A stretch of 64,000 nt of DNA from Metabacillus_B sp050107715 (GCF_050107715.1 NZ_JBNILN010000004.1:62001-126000); one strand, 5' to 3'; positions 1 through 8,024 are shown, numbered from the stretch's first letter. Notes: a model not told the origin generated them from the letters alone. Made by a program: numbers and translations.

Positions 1-518
1 GCAAATGACGAAGCTTCAGAAGAGATTCCTTCCATTAAATCTCCGTCTCCGCAAACGGCAAATGTATGATGGTCTACGATGTTGTATGAACCTCTGTTAT
101 ATGTATGAGCAAGGTGCCGTTCAGCCATTGCCATGCCGACAGCCATTCCAATTCCCTGTCCAAGCGGACCAGTCGTTGCGTCAACTCCCGGAGTGTGCCC
201 GAATTCAGGATGTCCCGGAGTTTTGCTGTCCCACTGACGGAATGATTTTAAATCCTCCATGGAAACATCGTATCCGGATAAATGAAGCATGCTGTAAAGA
301 AGCATAGAGCCATGTCCGGCTGAAAGAACAAACCGGTCACGGTTAAACCAATTTGGGTTGCCGGGGTTTTGCTTCATAAAATCTACCCAAAGCTTATATG
401 TCATTGGAGCGGAACCCATCGGCATTCCCGGATGCCCTGATTTTGCTTTTTCAATTGCATCAATGGATAACGTACGAATTGTAGCAATGGATAATGAATC
501 AATAGTAGATAATGTCAT
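1..518 (-). CDS. tkt: transketolase, N-terminal part (runs off the left edge)
   Basis: Transketolase transfers two-carbon ketol units in the non-oxidative pentose phosphate pathway, using thiamine diphosphate and a divalent metal in the cytoplasm. Only the first 172 codons are in the window; the rest lies to the left. The visible part starts MTLSTIDSLSIATIRTLSID and carries the family motif KSGHPGMPMG near residue 27, GPLGQGIG, and the cofactor-binding GDGDLMEG at about residues 156-163. The ATG is preceded by GAAAGGATGG at good spacing. tkt downstream of ynzC and the SOS genes is the usual Bacillus order. The identification rests on motif recognition and is secure; nothing can be said about the missing C-terminal two thirds. 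Confidence 0.95.
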   Translation of the reverse strand, partial: MTLSTIDSLSIATIRTLSIDAIEKAKSGHPGMPMGSAPMTYKLWVDFMKQNPGNPNWFNRDRFVLSAGHGSMLLYSMLHLSGYDVSMEDLKSFRQWDSKTPGHPEFGHTPGVDATTGPLGQGIGMAVGMAMAERHLAHTYNRGSYNIVDHHTFAVCGDGDLMEGISSEASSF

Positions 519-587
519 AATAACCATCCTTTCGTGAACAATTTACCCTCTTATCATATCCGTAGAAAAGAAAATGTACAACCAATA

Positions 588-609
588 GGCCTGTTAATTT
601 CAACAGGCC
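588..609 (-). terminator. possible terminator between ynzC and tkt
   Basis: An 8-bp perfect inverted repeat (GGCCTGTT/AACAGGCC, 6-nt loop) lies 5 nt after the ynzC stop. The following tract on the minus strand is only moderately T-rich, so termination may be partial. Confidence 0.45.
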
Positions 610-613
610 CTGG

Positions 614-844
614 TTAATGCAATCCTTTATTCTTTTCATTTTTCAATTTTTGTGGAGTTACATCATTTCCCTCAGGGTCTACAACCGTTACACTTTTCAG
701 CGTGTTCTTCATAGAACCCCTAAAAGCACGGAGATACTCTTCACGGAGTCTCTTTTGTTCAAGAAGCTCCTTTTCCGTAAGCCCCTCGGATTTGGACTTT
801 CTTGAAAGAGCATTGATTCTGTCGATTTTTTCTTTAGAAAGCAT
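614..844 (-). CDS. ynzC: YnzC, DUF896 (UPF0291) small protein
   Basis: A 76-residue charged, helical cytoplasmic protein of the DUF896 family. The N-terminal helical hairpin (MLSKEKIDRINALSRKSK, then EGLTEKELLEQKRLREEYL) is typical, and the C-terminal VDPEGNDVTPQKLKN segment is the conserved tail. B. subtilis YnzC is the last gene of the SOS-induced yneA-yneB-ynzC transcript; its molecular function is not established. Here it follows yneB at about 110 nt and has an AAAGGAG ribosome binding site. Co-regulation with yneA by LexA is inferred from position. Length matches the family. Confidence 0.93.
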   Translation of the reverse strand: MLSKEKIDRINALSRKSKSEGLTEKELLEQKRLREEYLRAFRGSMKNTLKSVTVVDPEGNDVTPQKLKNEKNKGLH

Positions 845-953
845 ATTGATTCTCCTTTATAAACCGGCTCTGCCAAAAGCAAAGTTCCTGCATCAAAACT
901 AAAGTTAGTAGTGACATCGTACAAAATATATGAGAAAAAGGCAAACAAACAGA

Positions 954-1616
954 TTAGTTCTCCTGTTCGGCTGCCTTTGTTTCTTCCGTATACTCCTGGT
1001 ATCGCCGATGAACGGTTGCTTTTGAAACGGAATATCCAAATCCTCTAAGGGTAGCGGCAATTTCTGCAAAGGTGAGTTTGCTTGCCCTAAGACGGATAAT
1101 ATCCTCGATAGGAACATCTATTTTGTCTTTCCTTCCGCCTGAGGAGAGATCTGTCAGGTTTTCCTGGGGACGGTAGCCATTTTCTACTGCACGCTTCATT
1201 CCCCGTTTAATCTTTAAATTATGTATTTTCCTTTGGTACTCCTCTACAATACCCACTATTTCAAGGACCATTGAATCCGCTTCAGAAAGCTGGTGCTCTC
1301 CCTGATGTGAAATCGTAAATACTTTAGCCTTTTCTTTATACAGAAAATGAAGGATGGCCATTCTGGCACTGCCCCTCCCAAGCCTTGTCTCATCCTGAAT
1401 GAGTATCGCCTCTGCTTCTCTTTTTTTCACCGCATCAAGAAGGGTAAGGATCCCCTCTCTCTCTATTTCATAGCCGCTGGCTTTCTCCATGATGGTCTGC
1501 ACCGGTTCCATCCCGTGCTCTTCTGCAAGCGAGGAGAGTTCTTCCTTTTGCCTCTGCAGCGATGTCTCCTGTTCTGCCTTATCTGTGCTCACCCTGCAGT
1601 AAATTATCGCTTTCAA
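954..1616 (-). CDS. yneB: YneB, small serine recombinase/resolvase of the SOS operon
   Basis: A 220-residue serine recombinase. The N-terminal resolvase domain (about residues 1-145) contains YCRVSTDK with the expected nucleophilic serine near residue 10, the DETRLGRG segment with conserved arginines, and the long E-helix region. The C-terminus (about 165-205) is a short helix-turn-helix DNA-binding domain. The start is TTG, with AGGTGG just upstream and an 8-nt gap to the yneA stop, so the two genes are co-transcribed from the LexA-controlled yneA promoter. YneB is a fixed chromosomal gene in Bacillus rather than part of a transposon; its target site is unknown. No inverted repeats or transposase surround it here. 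Confidence 0.92.
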   Translation of the reverse strand: MKAIIYCRVSTDKAEQETSLQRQKEELSSLAEEHGMEPVQTIMEKASGYEIEREGILTLLDAVKKREAEAILIQDETRLGRGSARMAILHFLYKEKAKVFTISHQGEHQLSEADSMVLEIVGIVEEYQRKIHNLKIKRGMKRAVENGYRPQENLTDLSSGGRKDKIDVPIEDIIRLRASKLTFAEIAATLRGFGYSVSKATVHRRYQEYTEETKAAEQEN

Positions 1617-1624
1617 ACAACCAC

Positions 1625-1945
1625 CTACTCTTCTGAAGCTATCATCTTCGCATCTATTTTATACACTTCTTCTTTTTTAACCGGTATATACAGCTCTTCG
1701 CCAGGTTTAATGACGAGGGAAGTCATCCTGTTCTCCTTGTTGACCCACTCCACGAATTCAGTACTTGTAAGATCATGTCTGCCTTTGAGCTCTTCCGCAA
1801 GATCCCACAGCGTATCGCCTTCACGGATTTCTATTTTAGCATATTTTTCAAGCAGGCTGCTGTTCCCTTTATCAGCGGCTGCGTATAAAATTCCTCCAAC
1901 AAGAAGTGCGAAAACAGAAATGTAAGCAAATGTAATTTTAGACAT
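1625..1945 (-). CDS. yneA: YneA, LysM-containing SOS cell division suppressor
   Basis: A 106-residue membrane-anchored protein that blocks septation during DNA damage, the Gram-positive counterpart of SulA in role but not in mechanism. Residues about 5-23 form one transmembrane segment. A single LysM domain follows at about 39-88 (REGDTLWDLAEELKG at its start, IKPGEELYIPV at its end) and should face the cell wall. The ATG has a CTGGAGGG ribosome binding site. The gene is divergent from lexA, and a LexA box lies in the spacer of its promoter, so SOS induction is well supported. Length agrees with B. subtilis YneA. Confidence 0.95.
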   Translation of the reverse strand: MSKITFAYISVFALLVGGILYAAADKGNSSLLEKYAKIEIREGDTLWDLAEELKGRHDLTSTEFVEWVNKENRMTSLVIKPGEELYIPVKKEEVYKIDAKMIASEE

Positions 1946-1957
1946 TTGAATCCCTCC

Positions 1958-1971
1958 AGAATGTTTGTTCG
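1958..1971 (-). promoter_or_regulatory. LexA box proximal to yneA
   Basis: AGAATGTTTGTTCG carries one perfect half-site (GTTCG) and one degenerate half (GAAT). It lies just downstream of the yneA -10, between promoter and ribosome binding site. Confidence 0.75.
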
Positions 1972-1986
1972 TATTTTGATAAATTC

Positions 1987-2016
1987 ATTATAATCCGAAC
2001 AAACATTCCCAGTCAA
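1987..2016 (-). promoter_or_regulatory. yneA promoter with LexA box in its spacer
   Basis: On the minus strand TTGACT (2011-2016) and TATAAT (1987-1992) are separated by 18 nt. A LexA box, CGAACAAACATTCC on the plus strand at 1996-2009, fills the spacer, so bound repressor would block RNA polymerase directly. Confidence 0.85.
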
Positions 2017-2024
2017 GAGGTTTT

Positions 2025-2064
2025 CGAACTTATGTTTGTATATGCAGGTAAATCATGCTATAAT
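2025..2064 (+). promoter_or_regulatory. lexA promoter with overlapping LexA box
   Basis: TTGTAT (2036-2041) and TATAAT (2059-2064) are 17 nt apart. The LexA box CGAACTTATGTTTG (2025-2038) overlaps the -35 and fits the Bacillus CGAAC-N4-GTTYG consensus, indicating autorepression. Confidence 0.85.
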
Positions 2065-2096
2065 AACTATAAATTACTTACTCTGAGGTGCTAAGG

Positions 2097-2714
2097 ATGA
2101 GCAAACTATCAAAAAGGCAACAGGACATTCTGGAATTTATTAAACAGGAAGTCAAAAGCAAAGGCTATCCTCCCTCCGTCCGTGAAATTGGCTTGGCCGT
2201 AGGCCTTGCCTCTAGCTCTACCGTGCATGGCCACCTTGCGCGGCTCGAGAATAAAGGATTGATACGGAGAGACCCCACTAAGCCGAGAGCGATTGAAGTA
2301 CTGAACGAAGAACTGGAAATTCCAAAAAGCAGCGCTGTCAACATCCCGATTATCGGGAAGGTTACAGCAGGGGTTCCTATTACAGCAGTAGAAAACATTG
2401 AAGAATATTTCCCGCTGCCCGAACGTCTGGTCCCTCCTGATGACCATGTATTTATGCTTGAAGTTGTAGGAGACAGTATGATTGAAGCGGGAATTCTGGA
2501 CGGAGACCTTGTGATAGTCCGCCAGCAGCAGTCTGCTAATAATGGAGAGATCGTGGTCGCCATGACGGAAGATGATGAAGCAACCGTCAAGCGCTTTTTC
2601 AGAGAAAAGGATTATATCAGGCTTCAGCCGGAAAATTCATCCATGGAGCCTATTATCCTGCGGAATGTTTCAATCTTAGGAAAAGTGATTGGCGTATATC
2701 GTACGGTGCATTGA
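2097..2714 (+). CDS. lexA: LexA, SOS transcriptional repressor and self-cleaving protease
   Basis: A 205-residue SOS repressor. Residues 1-65 form the winged-helix DNA-binding domain (YPPSVREIGLAVGLASSSTV); residues about 80-205 form the S24 peptidase domain. The self-cleavage site is Ala91-Gly92 (KVTAGVP), and the catalytic dyad is Ser127 (GDSMIEAG) and Lys165 (EATVKRFF). RecA filaments trigger cleavage, releasing yneA, recA and lexA itself. An upstream in-frame GTG at 2088 was rejected because it lies inside the TGAGGTG ribosome binding site; the ATG at 2097 has correct spacing and gives the B. subtilis length. The gene is monocistronic and followed by terminators. Confidence 0.97.
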   Translation: MSKLSKRQQDILEFIKQEVKSKGYPPSVREIGLAVGLASSSTVHGHLARLENKGLIRRDPTKPRAIEVLNEELEIPKSSAVNIPIIGKVTAGVPITAVENIEEYFPLPERLVPPDDHVFMLEVVGDSMIEAGILDGDLVIVRQQQSANNGEIVVAMTEDDEATVKRFFREKDYIRLQPENSSMEPIILRNVSILGKVIGVYRTVH

Positions 2715-2715
2715 G

Positions 2716-2747
2716 AGCCTTGTTCGTCAGGACAGGCTTTTTTTCTG
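2716..2747 (+). terminator. lexA terminator
   Basis: GCCTTGT...GGACAGGC, an imperfect hairpin followed by a run of seven T, begins right after the lexA stop codon. Confidence 0.75.
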
Positions 2748-2752
2748 CATAA

Positions 2753-2781
2753 AAAGAAGATGGCTGGCAGCCATCTTCTTT
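2753..2781. terminator. bidirectional terminator between lexA and cysI
   Basis: A perfect 13-bp stem (AAAGAAGATGGCT and its complement) with a 3-nt loop, T-rich on the plus side and A-rich on the other. It serves the convergent lexA and cysI transcripts. Confidence 0.88.
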
Positions 2782-2782
2782 T

Positions 2783-4498
2783 TTATAACGCATGAAAGTT
2801 GGTTCCGTCAGTCGTTGCCCCGATGATGCCGGCACGGATGACATAATCCCCAAAATGTTCTCCTTGTTCTCTTTCCTTTGCGTAGCGGGGCAAAAGCTGC
2901 CCGAGCTCATTCAGAATTTCTTCTTCTCCAATGTTCTCTTTGTACATTTTGCTGAGCCGGCTGCCGTCAAAGGCTGCTCCCAAGTACATGTTATACTTTC
3001 CGGGAGCTTTTCCGATAAAGCCGATTTCCCCCAGTGCATGGCGGGCACATCCGTTCGGACAGCCGGTCATGCGGATGGTGATCTCTTCTCCCCGAAGACC
3101 GTTTATATCCACAATTTCTTCAATCCTGCTGATCAGCTCTGGAAGGTAACGCTCCGCCTCGGCCATAGCCAGACCGCATGTCGGGAGTGCTACACATGCC
3201 ATCGAACTCCGGCGGAGTGCAGAGTGATGGGCTCCGTCTGTTAAGCCGTATGCTTGAATGAGCCCTTCAATTTCCGCCTTCTTTTCAGCAGCTACATTCG
3301 CGATGATAACATTTTGATTGGCAGTAAGGCGGAAATCGCCGGTATGCACTCTCGCGATCTCTTTTAAGCCTGTCTTAAGCTGGTAGCCTTCAAAGTCCGC
3401 CACACGGCCGCCTTCTACAAACAACGTATAATGCCATGTGCCTTCTGTTCCTTCCACCCAGCCATAACGGTCCCCGTTATGGTCAAAATGAAAATCTTCA
3501 GGCTGCCCGAGCTTCCAGCCGAGCCTCTCTTCCAGCTCCTCTTTCACGGTTTCCAGGCCGAGGCGGTCGACTGTATACTTAAAACGTGCGTTCTTTCTTT
3601 CAGAACGGTTGCCGTAATCCCGCTGGATGGTAATGATCTTTTCCGACAGCTCCAGAATTTTATCCGGGGTGCAGAAGCCGATGATTTTACCGATTTGAGG
3701 ATAGGTCTCCTTATCTCCATGAGACATCCCCATTCCTCCGCCAATCATCACATTAAAGCCTTTCAGCAGACCCTTCTCGACGATCGCGATAAAACCAAGG
3801 TCCTGCGAGTAGACATCAATATCGTTAGAAGGCGGAACGGCGATGCCGATCTTAAATTTCCTCGGCAAATAAAGCGGACCGTACATCGGTTCAGAAAACT
3901 CTTCCTCCCCTGTTACCTTTTCTTCATCCAGCCAGATTTCGTGGTATGCCCTCGTCTTAGGGAGCAAATGCTCACTCAGCTTTTTGGACCATTCGTACAC
4001 TTCATGATGGATTTCTGACTGATAAGGATTCGGATTGCACATCACGTTCCGGTTTACGTCTCCGCATGCTGCGATCGTGTCCATCATGGATTGATGGATT
4101 TCCTTGATCGTATTCTTCATGTTCCACTTTAAAACACCGTGCATCTGAAAGGTCATTCTCGTCGTTAGTTTCAGGGTTCCATTGCCGTTTCTGTCTGCCA
4201 GGTCATCCATGACGAGCCATTGTTCCGGTGTGGCCACCCCTCCCGGAAGACGTACCCTCAGCATAAACTGGTATGCAGGTTCAAGCTTTTGTTTTTGACG
4301 CTCAATGCGGAGATCCCGGTCATCCTGCAGATAGCTGCCGTGAAATTTCATTAATCTGTTATCATCATCTGAGATGCCGCTGCTGATTTGCTCGAGCATC
4401 GATTCCTCGAGAGTCCCGCGCAAAAACCTGCTCTCTTGTTTTATGCGTTCAACATCGCTCGGGCTGCCTTCTGGGGCAGTTAAGATTCGCTTAGACAT
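2783..4498 (-). CDS. cysI: sulfite reductase (NADPH) hemoprotein beta subunit CysI
   Basis: CysI carries siroheme and a [4Fe-4S] cluster and performs the six-electron reduction of sulfite to sulfide with electrons from CysJ, in cytoplasmic sulfate assimilation. The 571-residue length is normal. Duplicated ferrodoxin-like and siroheme domains are visible, and the four cluster ligands are Cys435 and Cys441 (ACVALPTCGLA) and Cys480 and Cys484 (TGCPNGC). It starts 27 nt after the cysJ stop, so cysJ and cysI form one operon. The start ATG follows GGAAAGGAG at slightly long spacing. A strong terminator follows. Confidence 0.97.
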   Translation of the reverse strand: MSKRILTAPEGSPSDVERIKQESRFLRGTLEESMLEQISSGISDDDNRLMKFHGSYLQDDRDLRIERQKQKLEPAYQFMLRVRLPGGVATPEQWLVMDDLADRNGNGTLKLTTRMTFQMHGVLKWNMKNTIKEIHQSMMDTIAACGDVNRNVMCNPNPYQSEIHHEVYEWSKKLSEHLLPKTRAYHEIWLDEEKVTGEEEFSEPMYGPLYLPRKFKIGIAVPPSNDIDVYSQDLGFIAIVEKGLLKGFNVMIGGGMGMSHGDKETYPQIGKIIGFCTPDKILELSEKIITIQRDYGNRSERKNARFKYTVDRLGLETVKEELEERLGWKLGQPEDFHFDHNGDRYGWVEGTEGTWHYTLFVEGGRVADFEGYQLKTGLKEIARVHTGDFRLTANQNVIIANVAAEKKAEIEGLIQAYGLTDGAHHSALRRSSMACVALPTCGLAMAEAERYLPELISRIEEIVDINGLRGEEITIRMTGCPNGCARHALGEIGFIGKAPGKYNMYLGAAFDGSRLSKMYKENIGEEEILNELGQLLPRYAKEREQGEHFGDYVIRAGIIGATTDGTNFHAL

Positions 4499-4525
4499 AT
4501 TCGATCGAGCTCCTTTCCATGACGT

Positions 4526-6328
4526 TTAATACACGTCCCGCTGGTACCGTTTTTCCTGCTGCATGGCGGCGATGTATTTTTCCGCCTCTTCTTTTCCCAT
4601 ATTGCCTTCTTTGGCAATGATGGTGATAAGGCTGTTATGAACGTCATGCGCCATATTCTTCTCATCCCCGCATACGTAAACGGCGGCACCGCTTTGAATC
4701 CATTCATATAATTCTTTACTGTTCTCGAGCATTCTGTGCTGTACATAAACCTTCTCTGCTGTATCTCTTGAGAACGCTACATTCATTTTTGTCAGGACAC
4801 CGTCTTTGATCCATTTCTGCCACTCTGTCTGGTAAAGGAAATCTGTGACAAAATGGCGGTCGCCGAAGAACAGCCACGATCTTCCGCCTGCCCCTTTTTC
4901 CTCGCGCTCCTGCATAAATGAACGGAAAGGCGCGATACCAGTGCCGGGACCGATCATAATGATCGGGGTATCTCCGTTTTCAGGGAGCTTAAAGTTCTGG
5001 TTGGACTGGACGTAGACCGGTAGTTTATCTCCCGGCTGAAGCCGCTCTGCACAGAGGATGGAACACACCCCGCTCCGGGAACGGCCGTATGACTCATAGC
5101 GGACGGCTCCAATTGTAAGATGCACTTCTTCAGGATTTGCTTCCAGACTGCTCGCGATCGAGTAAAGGCGGCCCGGAATTTTACGGAGAATCGATAACAA
5201 ATCCTGTGCCGATCCTTTCCATGGTCCATAATCACGGAGCAGGTCGAGCAGATCGCGGCCTTTCAGATAGGTTTTCAGCTCTTCCTCATGCCCTTCTGAC
5301 AGCAGCTCTTTCAGCTCTTTGCTGTCTGTCAGCTGGGATGACTGTTCAAGAAGCGGTTTAGTCAGGACGGTAATTTCAAAGTTCGAAGTCAACGCCTCTT
5401 TAAGAGATTTAGTCTCTCCCTGCTTGTTGACCTTTACGGTTTCATTTTCGTCCCATTTCATTTCATCTATTATAAGGTTCACGAGAGCCGGGTCGTTTTC
5501 CGGGTAAATTCCCAGACTGTCCCCTGGCTCATAGGAGAGGCCGGAACCTTCAAGCGAGAGCTCCAAATGGGTCGTTTCCTTGTCTGAGCCACGCCCGTTG
5601 AGATTGATGCTTTCTAATATTTCTGCATAAAATGGATTTGTCCGCGTATACGTGCTTTCGCCTGAGTAGGTAATTTCTTTATTATTGGAAACAGGCTGTG
5701 CGGCTGCTCCCTGCAATTCAGCCAATACTTTGTCAAGCCACTCAGCAGCTGGTTCGTCATAATCCAAGTCGCAGTCTGTGCGCGGTGCAAGCCTGCTTGC
5801 TCCCAGCTCTTCCAGCCTCAAGTCAAATTCTTTTCCTGTCTGGCAGAATTTCTCGTACGAACTGTCTCCGAGCGACAGTACTGAATAACGCAAACCTTCC
5901 AGTTTCGGTGCGCGCTTTCCATGCAGAAATTCATGGAAAGTCAGAGCATTGTCCGGCGGGTCGCCTTCCCCGTGTGTACTTACAGCAATGAGTAGATTTT
6001 CAAGCTTTTTCAGAGAATTCGGTTTAAAATCGTTCATGGAGGACACGGTTACTTTAAATCCGTTCTCCTCCAGTTTTTTGCCGCTTTTTGCAGCCAGTCC
6101 CTGGGCGTTCCCTGTCTGAGATCCATATAAGATGGTGACTTCTTTAGATACAGGAGCAGATTCATTTTGCTGCTGTGTAACAGCAGTACCAGATGAAGCA
6201 TCTTGGTCAATGGCAGCCAGATACCCGGCAAGCCACATTTTTTGTGACGGGTTTAAAGATGGCAGAAGCTGGTTCAGCAGATCAGCCTGCTCCTGATTGA
6301 ATGGACTGTTCGTTACATGTAATGGCAA
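4526..6328 (-). CDS. cysJ: sulfite reductase (NADPH) flavoprotein alpha subunit CysJ
   Basis: A 600-residue diflavin reductase that passes electrons from NADPH through FAD and FMN to CysI. After a short N-terminal region comes a flavodoxin-like FMN domain at about 65-205 (TILYGSQTGNAQGLA, STHGEGDPPDNA), then the FAD-binding module (RLYSIASS), then the ferredoxin reductase NADPH module (IGPGTGIAPFRSF, YVCGDEKNM) near the C-terminus. The start is TTG, preceded by ATGAGGTG. It is the first gene of the cysJI operon and has a strong promoter (TTGAAA-18-TATAAT) and a CodY-like box upstream. Confidence 0.97.
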   Translation of the reverse strand: MPLHVTNSPFNQEQADLLNQLLPSLNPSQKMWLAGYLAAIDQDASSGTAVTQQQNESAPVSKEVTILYGSQTGNAQGLAAKSGKKLEENGFKVTVSSMNDFKPNSLKKLENLLIAVSTHGEGDPPDNALTFHEFLHGKRAPKLEGLRYSVLSLGDSSYEKFCQTGKEFDLRLEELGASRLAPRTDCDLDYDEPAAEWLDKVLAELQGAAAQPVSNNKEITYSGESTYTRTNPFYAEILESINLNGRGSDKETTHLELSLEGSGLSYEPGDSLGIYPENDPALVNLIIDEMKWDENETVKVNKQGETKSLKEALTSNFEITVLTKPLLEQSSQLTDSKELKELLSEGHEEELKTYLKGRDLLDLLRDYGPWKGSAQDLLSILRKIPGRLYSIASSLEANPEEVHLTIGAVRYESYGRSRSGVCSILCAERLQPGDKLPVYVQSNQNFKLPENGDTPIIMIGPGTGIAPFRSFMQEREEKGAGGRSWLFFGDRHFVTDFLYQTEWQKWIKDGVLTKMNVAFSRDTAEKVYVQHRMLENSKELYEWIQSGAAVYVCGDEKNMAHDVHNSLITIIAKEGNMGKEEAEKYIAAMQQEKRYQRDVY

Positions 6329-6371
6329 TCTTTACACCTCATTCGTCTGCGTGAATTCATGCGATATCACG

Positions 6372-6461
6372 ATTATACCGATAAAATAAGTCGGCTTTCA
6401 ACATAGTCAGTACCCTTGTTAACCCTGATAAATAGATTCCCAGTTAATTTTACAGAAAATT
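6372..6461 (-). promoter_or_regulatory. cysJI promoter and upstream CodY-like box
   Basis: On the minus strand TTGAAA (6396-6401) and TATAAT (6372-6377) are 18 nt apart. Some 45 bp upstream, at 6447-6461, AATTTTCTGTAAAAT matches the CodY consensus (AATTTTCWGAAAATT) at 13 of 15 positions. The promoter is convincing; regulation by CodY is an inference. Confidence 0.65.
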
Positions 6462-6575
6462 TTAGCATTAGTAAAATATTTTTCTTTTATGATGTTCATC
6501 AGTTTTCTTAATAGCTGTTCCATTCCAGGAAAAAATAGGGACGCACCTTAAACGAACAGGCCTTTCGCAATAAAA

Positions 6576-6602
6576 AACCCCCGCTGCATTTTAGCGGGGG
6601 TT
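6576..6602 (-). terminator. terminator of the MarR-nitroreductase-monooxygenase operon
   Basis: A 10-bp perfect stem (AACCCCCGCT/AGCGGGGGTT) followed on the minus strand by a six-T run, 7 nt after the last stop codon of the operon. Confidence 0.92.
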
Positions 6603-6608
6603 CTAATC

Positions 6609-6905
6609 TTATCGTTTGATTTCTTCTCCTGCAAAAACTTTTGCCGTCAGTGGAGCCGCAAGGTATTGCGGTGCTTTTTCAACAAATGCCTGAAAATGTG
6701 CGCTTTCGTTATGGCTTTGAACCTCTTCCTGACCGCTCCATAGCTCCACCATCGTGTAGACATAATCGCGCTCAGTGCTTTTCATTAATTCATAGGAAAC
6801 ATTGCCGCTCTCTTCTCTTGAAGCGGATACAAGTGCTGTGATTTCTGTTAAAAATTCAGTTTCCTTCTCTGGCTTTACTTGAAATTCTGCATGAATAATG
6901 ATCAT
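6609..6905 (-). CDS. antibiotic biosynthesis monooxygenase (ABM) domain protein, YgiN-like
   Basis: A 98-residue single-domain ABM-fold protein. The pattern fits quinol monooxygenases of the YgiN type: beta strand MIIIHAEFQVKPEKETEFL, then SREESGNVSYELMKS, then TMVELWSGQEEVQSHNESAHFQAF with the conserved His and Phe. Such dimers act on quinones or heme without metal cofactors; the substrate here is unknown. It starts 22 nt after the nitroreductase stop and ends at the operon terminator, so it is the last gene of a MarR-controlled stress operon. The start chosen is the second ATG, which has ideal spacing from AAAAGGAG. Confidence 0.85.
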   Translation of the reverse strand: MIIIHAEFQVKPEKETEFLTEITALVSASREESGNVSYELMKSTERDYVYTMVELWSGQEEVQSHNESAHFQAFVEKAPQYLAAPLTAKVFAGEEIKR

Positions 6906-6926
6906 TTTCATTCTCCTTTTCTATTC

Positions 6927-7553
6927 TTATTTCCACTCGGTAATTTTTTCAGTTGGCAGGCGGTAGGACTGATAGCCTTGATCCGCTGCTTTTCCGATGG
7001 ACAGCAGCATTACAGGATAATAGCGTTCTTTATCCATCCCGAAAGCTTCTGCGATCTGATCTTTTTCATAGCCGCCGATCGGGTTTGTATCATACCCATG
7101 TGCGCGTGCCGCAAGCATCAGCTGCATGGAAACAAGCCCAGAGTCAATCAGGTTCATCTCTTTCAGCTGGTCGTATGAGCTGTTCTCAAAGAATCCTTTG
7201 ATGGCCGGGACTTGACGGTCGCGTACTTCAGCAGGCATTAAGCCTTTTTCTACAGCCGTATCATAAATTTCATCTAAATAAAGATCGCTTTGCATATCTG
7301 CAAAAACTGCAATAACAGCTGAAGAAGTGGCTACTTGAGTCTGGTTGAATTTAGCAAGAGGTGCAAGCTTTGCTTTTCCTTCTTCAGAATCAATGACAAG
7401 AAATCTCCATGGCTGCATATTAACAGATGAAGGAGCCAGCGCTGCTTCCGTCAGGATCTCCGTCATTTTCTCTTTGCTGATTTTTACAGCAGGGTCGTAG
7501 CTTCGGATGGAGCGGCGCCCTGTGATGATTTGTTTAAAGTCGTTGGTAATCAT
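6927..7553 (-). CDS. NAD(P)H nitroreductase family protein (YodC/MhqN-like)
   Basis: A 208-residue FMN-dependent nitroreductase. Characteristic segments are the N-terminal RRSIRSYDP phosphate-binding motif, ALAPSSVNMQPWRFLVI, and the C-terminal half with SMQLMLAARAHGYDTNPIGG. Homologues in B. subtilis (YodC, MhqN) are induced by catechols, diamide and quinones and are controlled by MarR or DUF24 regulators. It sits between a MarR gene and a putative quinol monooxygenase with short gaps, so electrophile or quinone detoxification is the best inference. AAGGAG is 8 nt before the ATG. The exact orthologue is not resolved. Confidence 0.9.
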   Translation of the reverse strand: MITNDFKQIITGRRSIRSYDPAVKISKEKMTEILTEAALAPSSVNMQPWRFLVIDSEEGKAKLAPLAKFNQTQVATSSAVIAVFADMQSDLYLDEIYDTAVEKGLMPAEVRDRQVPAIKGFFENSSYDQLKEMNLIDSGLVSMQLMLAARAHGYDTNPIGGYEKDQIAEAFGMDKERYYPVMLLSIGKAADQGYQSYRLPTEKITEWK

Positions 7554-7592
7554 AGATCATTCTCCTTCTGTTTTTCTAAGATGTGAAGTGCA

Positions 7593-8024
7593 TTATTCGA
7601 TGTCTTCTATATTTTGCTGCAGCCTAGTCAGCATTCCTCTTAAGCTGCTCCGCTCTTCTTCAGTAAAACCTTTTAACACATTGGAAACAAATTTTTGTTT
7701 CTCCTCGCGGTAAGCATCCATTTTTCTGCGCCCTTCATCGGTCAGCTTCACATACGTGAAACGAGTATCCTCCGGATTCTTGCGGCGGGAGACGCTTCCT
7801 CTTTCCTCGAGCTGCTTCAAATGCCTTGTCACGGCTGCATGATCGATCTGAACAGCTTTCTGCAATTCCCGCTGGGTCATTTCCTCTTTTTCATAAAGCT
7901 TATGCAGGATCTCCAGACGGGACTGGCTGAGGCCTGTGCAGCGCTCAAATTTAGGCACGATCCTTTTATTGACTTCATAAAGTCTGTGGAATAGTTCGTC
8001 ATCCTCTGCACACCATTCTTTCAA
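7593..8024 (-). CDS. MarR-family transcriptional regulator
   Basis: A 143-residue winged-helix repressor of the MarR family. The recognition helix region reads MTQRELQKAVQIDHAAVTRHLKQLEERG, followed by the wing RRKNPEDTRFTYVKLT. One cysteine near the N-terminus (KEWCAEDD) and one in the dimer region (FERCTG) could sense electrophiles, as in MhqR or OhrR relatives; this is speculation. The start chosen is TTG at 8024, preceded by GGGAGG at 6 nt; the longer TTG-initiated frame would run into the operator. It heads a three-gene operon and very probably autoregulates through the dyad at 8058-8090. Confidence 0.9.
   Translation of the reverse strand: MKEWCAEDDELFHRLYEVNKRIVPKFERCTGLSQSRLEILHKLYEKEEMTQRELQKAVQIDHAAVTRHLKQLEERGSVSRRKNPEDTRFTYVKLTDEGRRKMDAYREEKQKFVSNVLKGFTEEERSSLRGMLTRLQQNIEDIE

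Noticed and set aside
3431..4018. 195-codon plus-strand open frame
   Set aside because: Antisense to cysI, no ribosome binding site.
6329..6575. S-box or T-box leader before cysJ
   Set aside because: The leader is short from the identified promoter and shows no conserved riboswitch helices or antiterminator.
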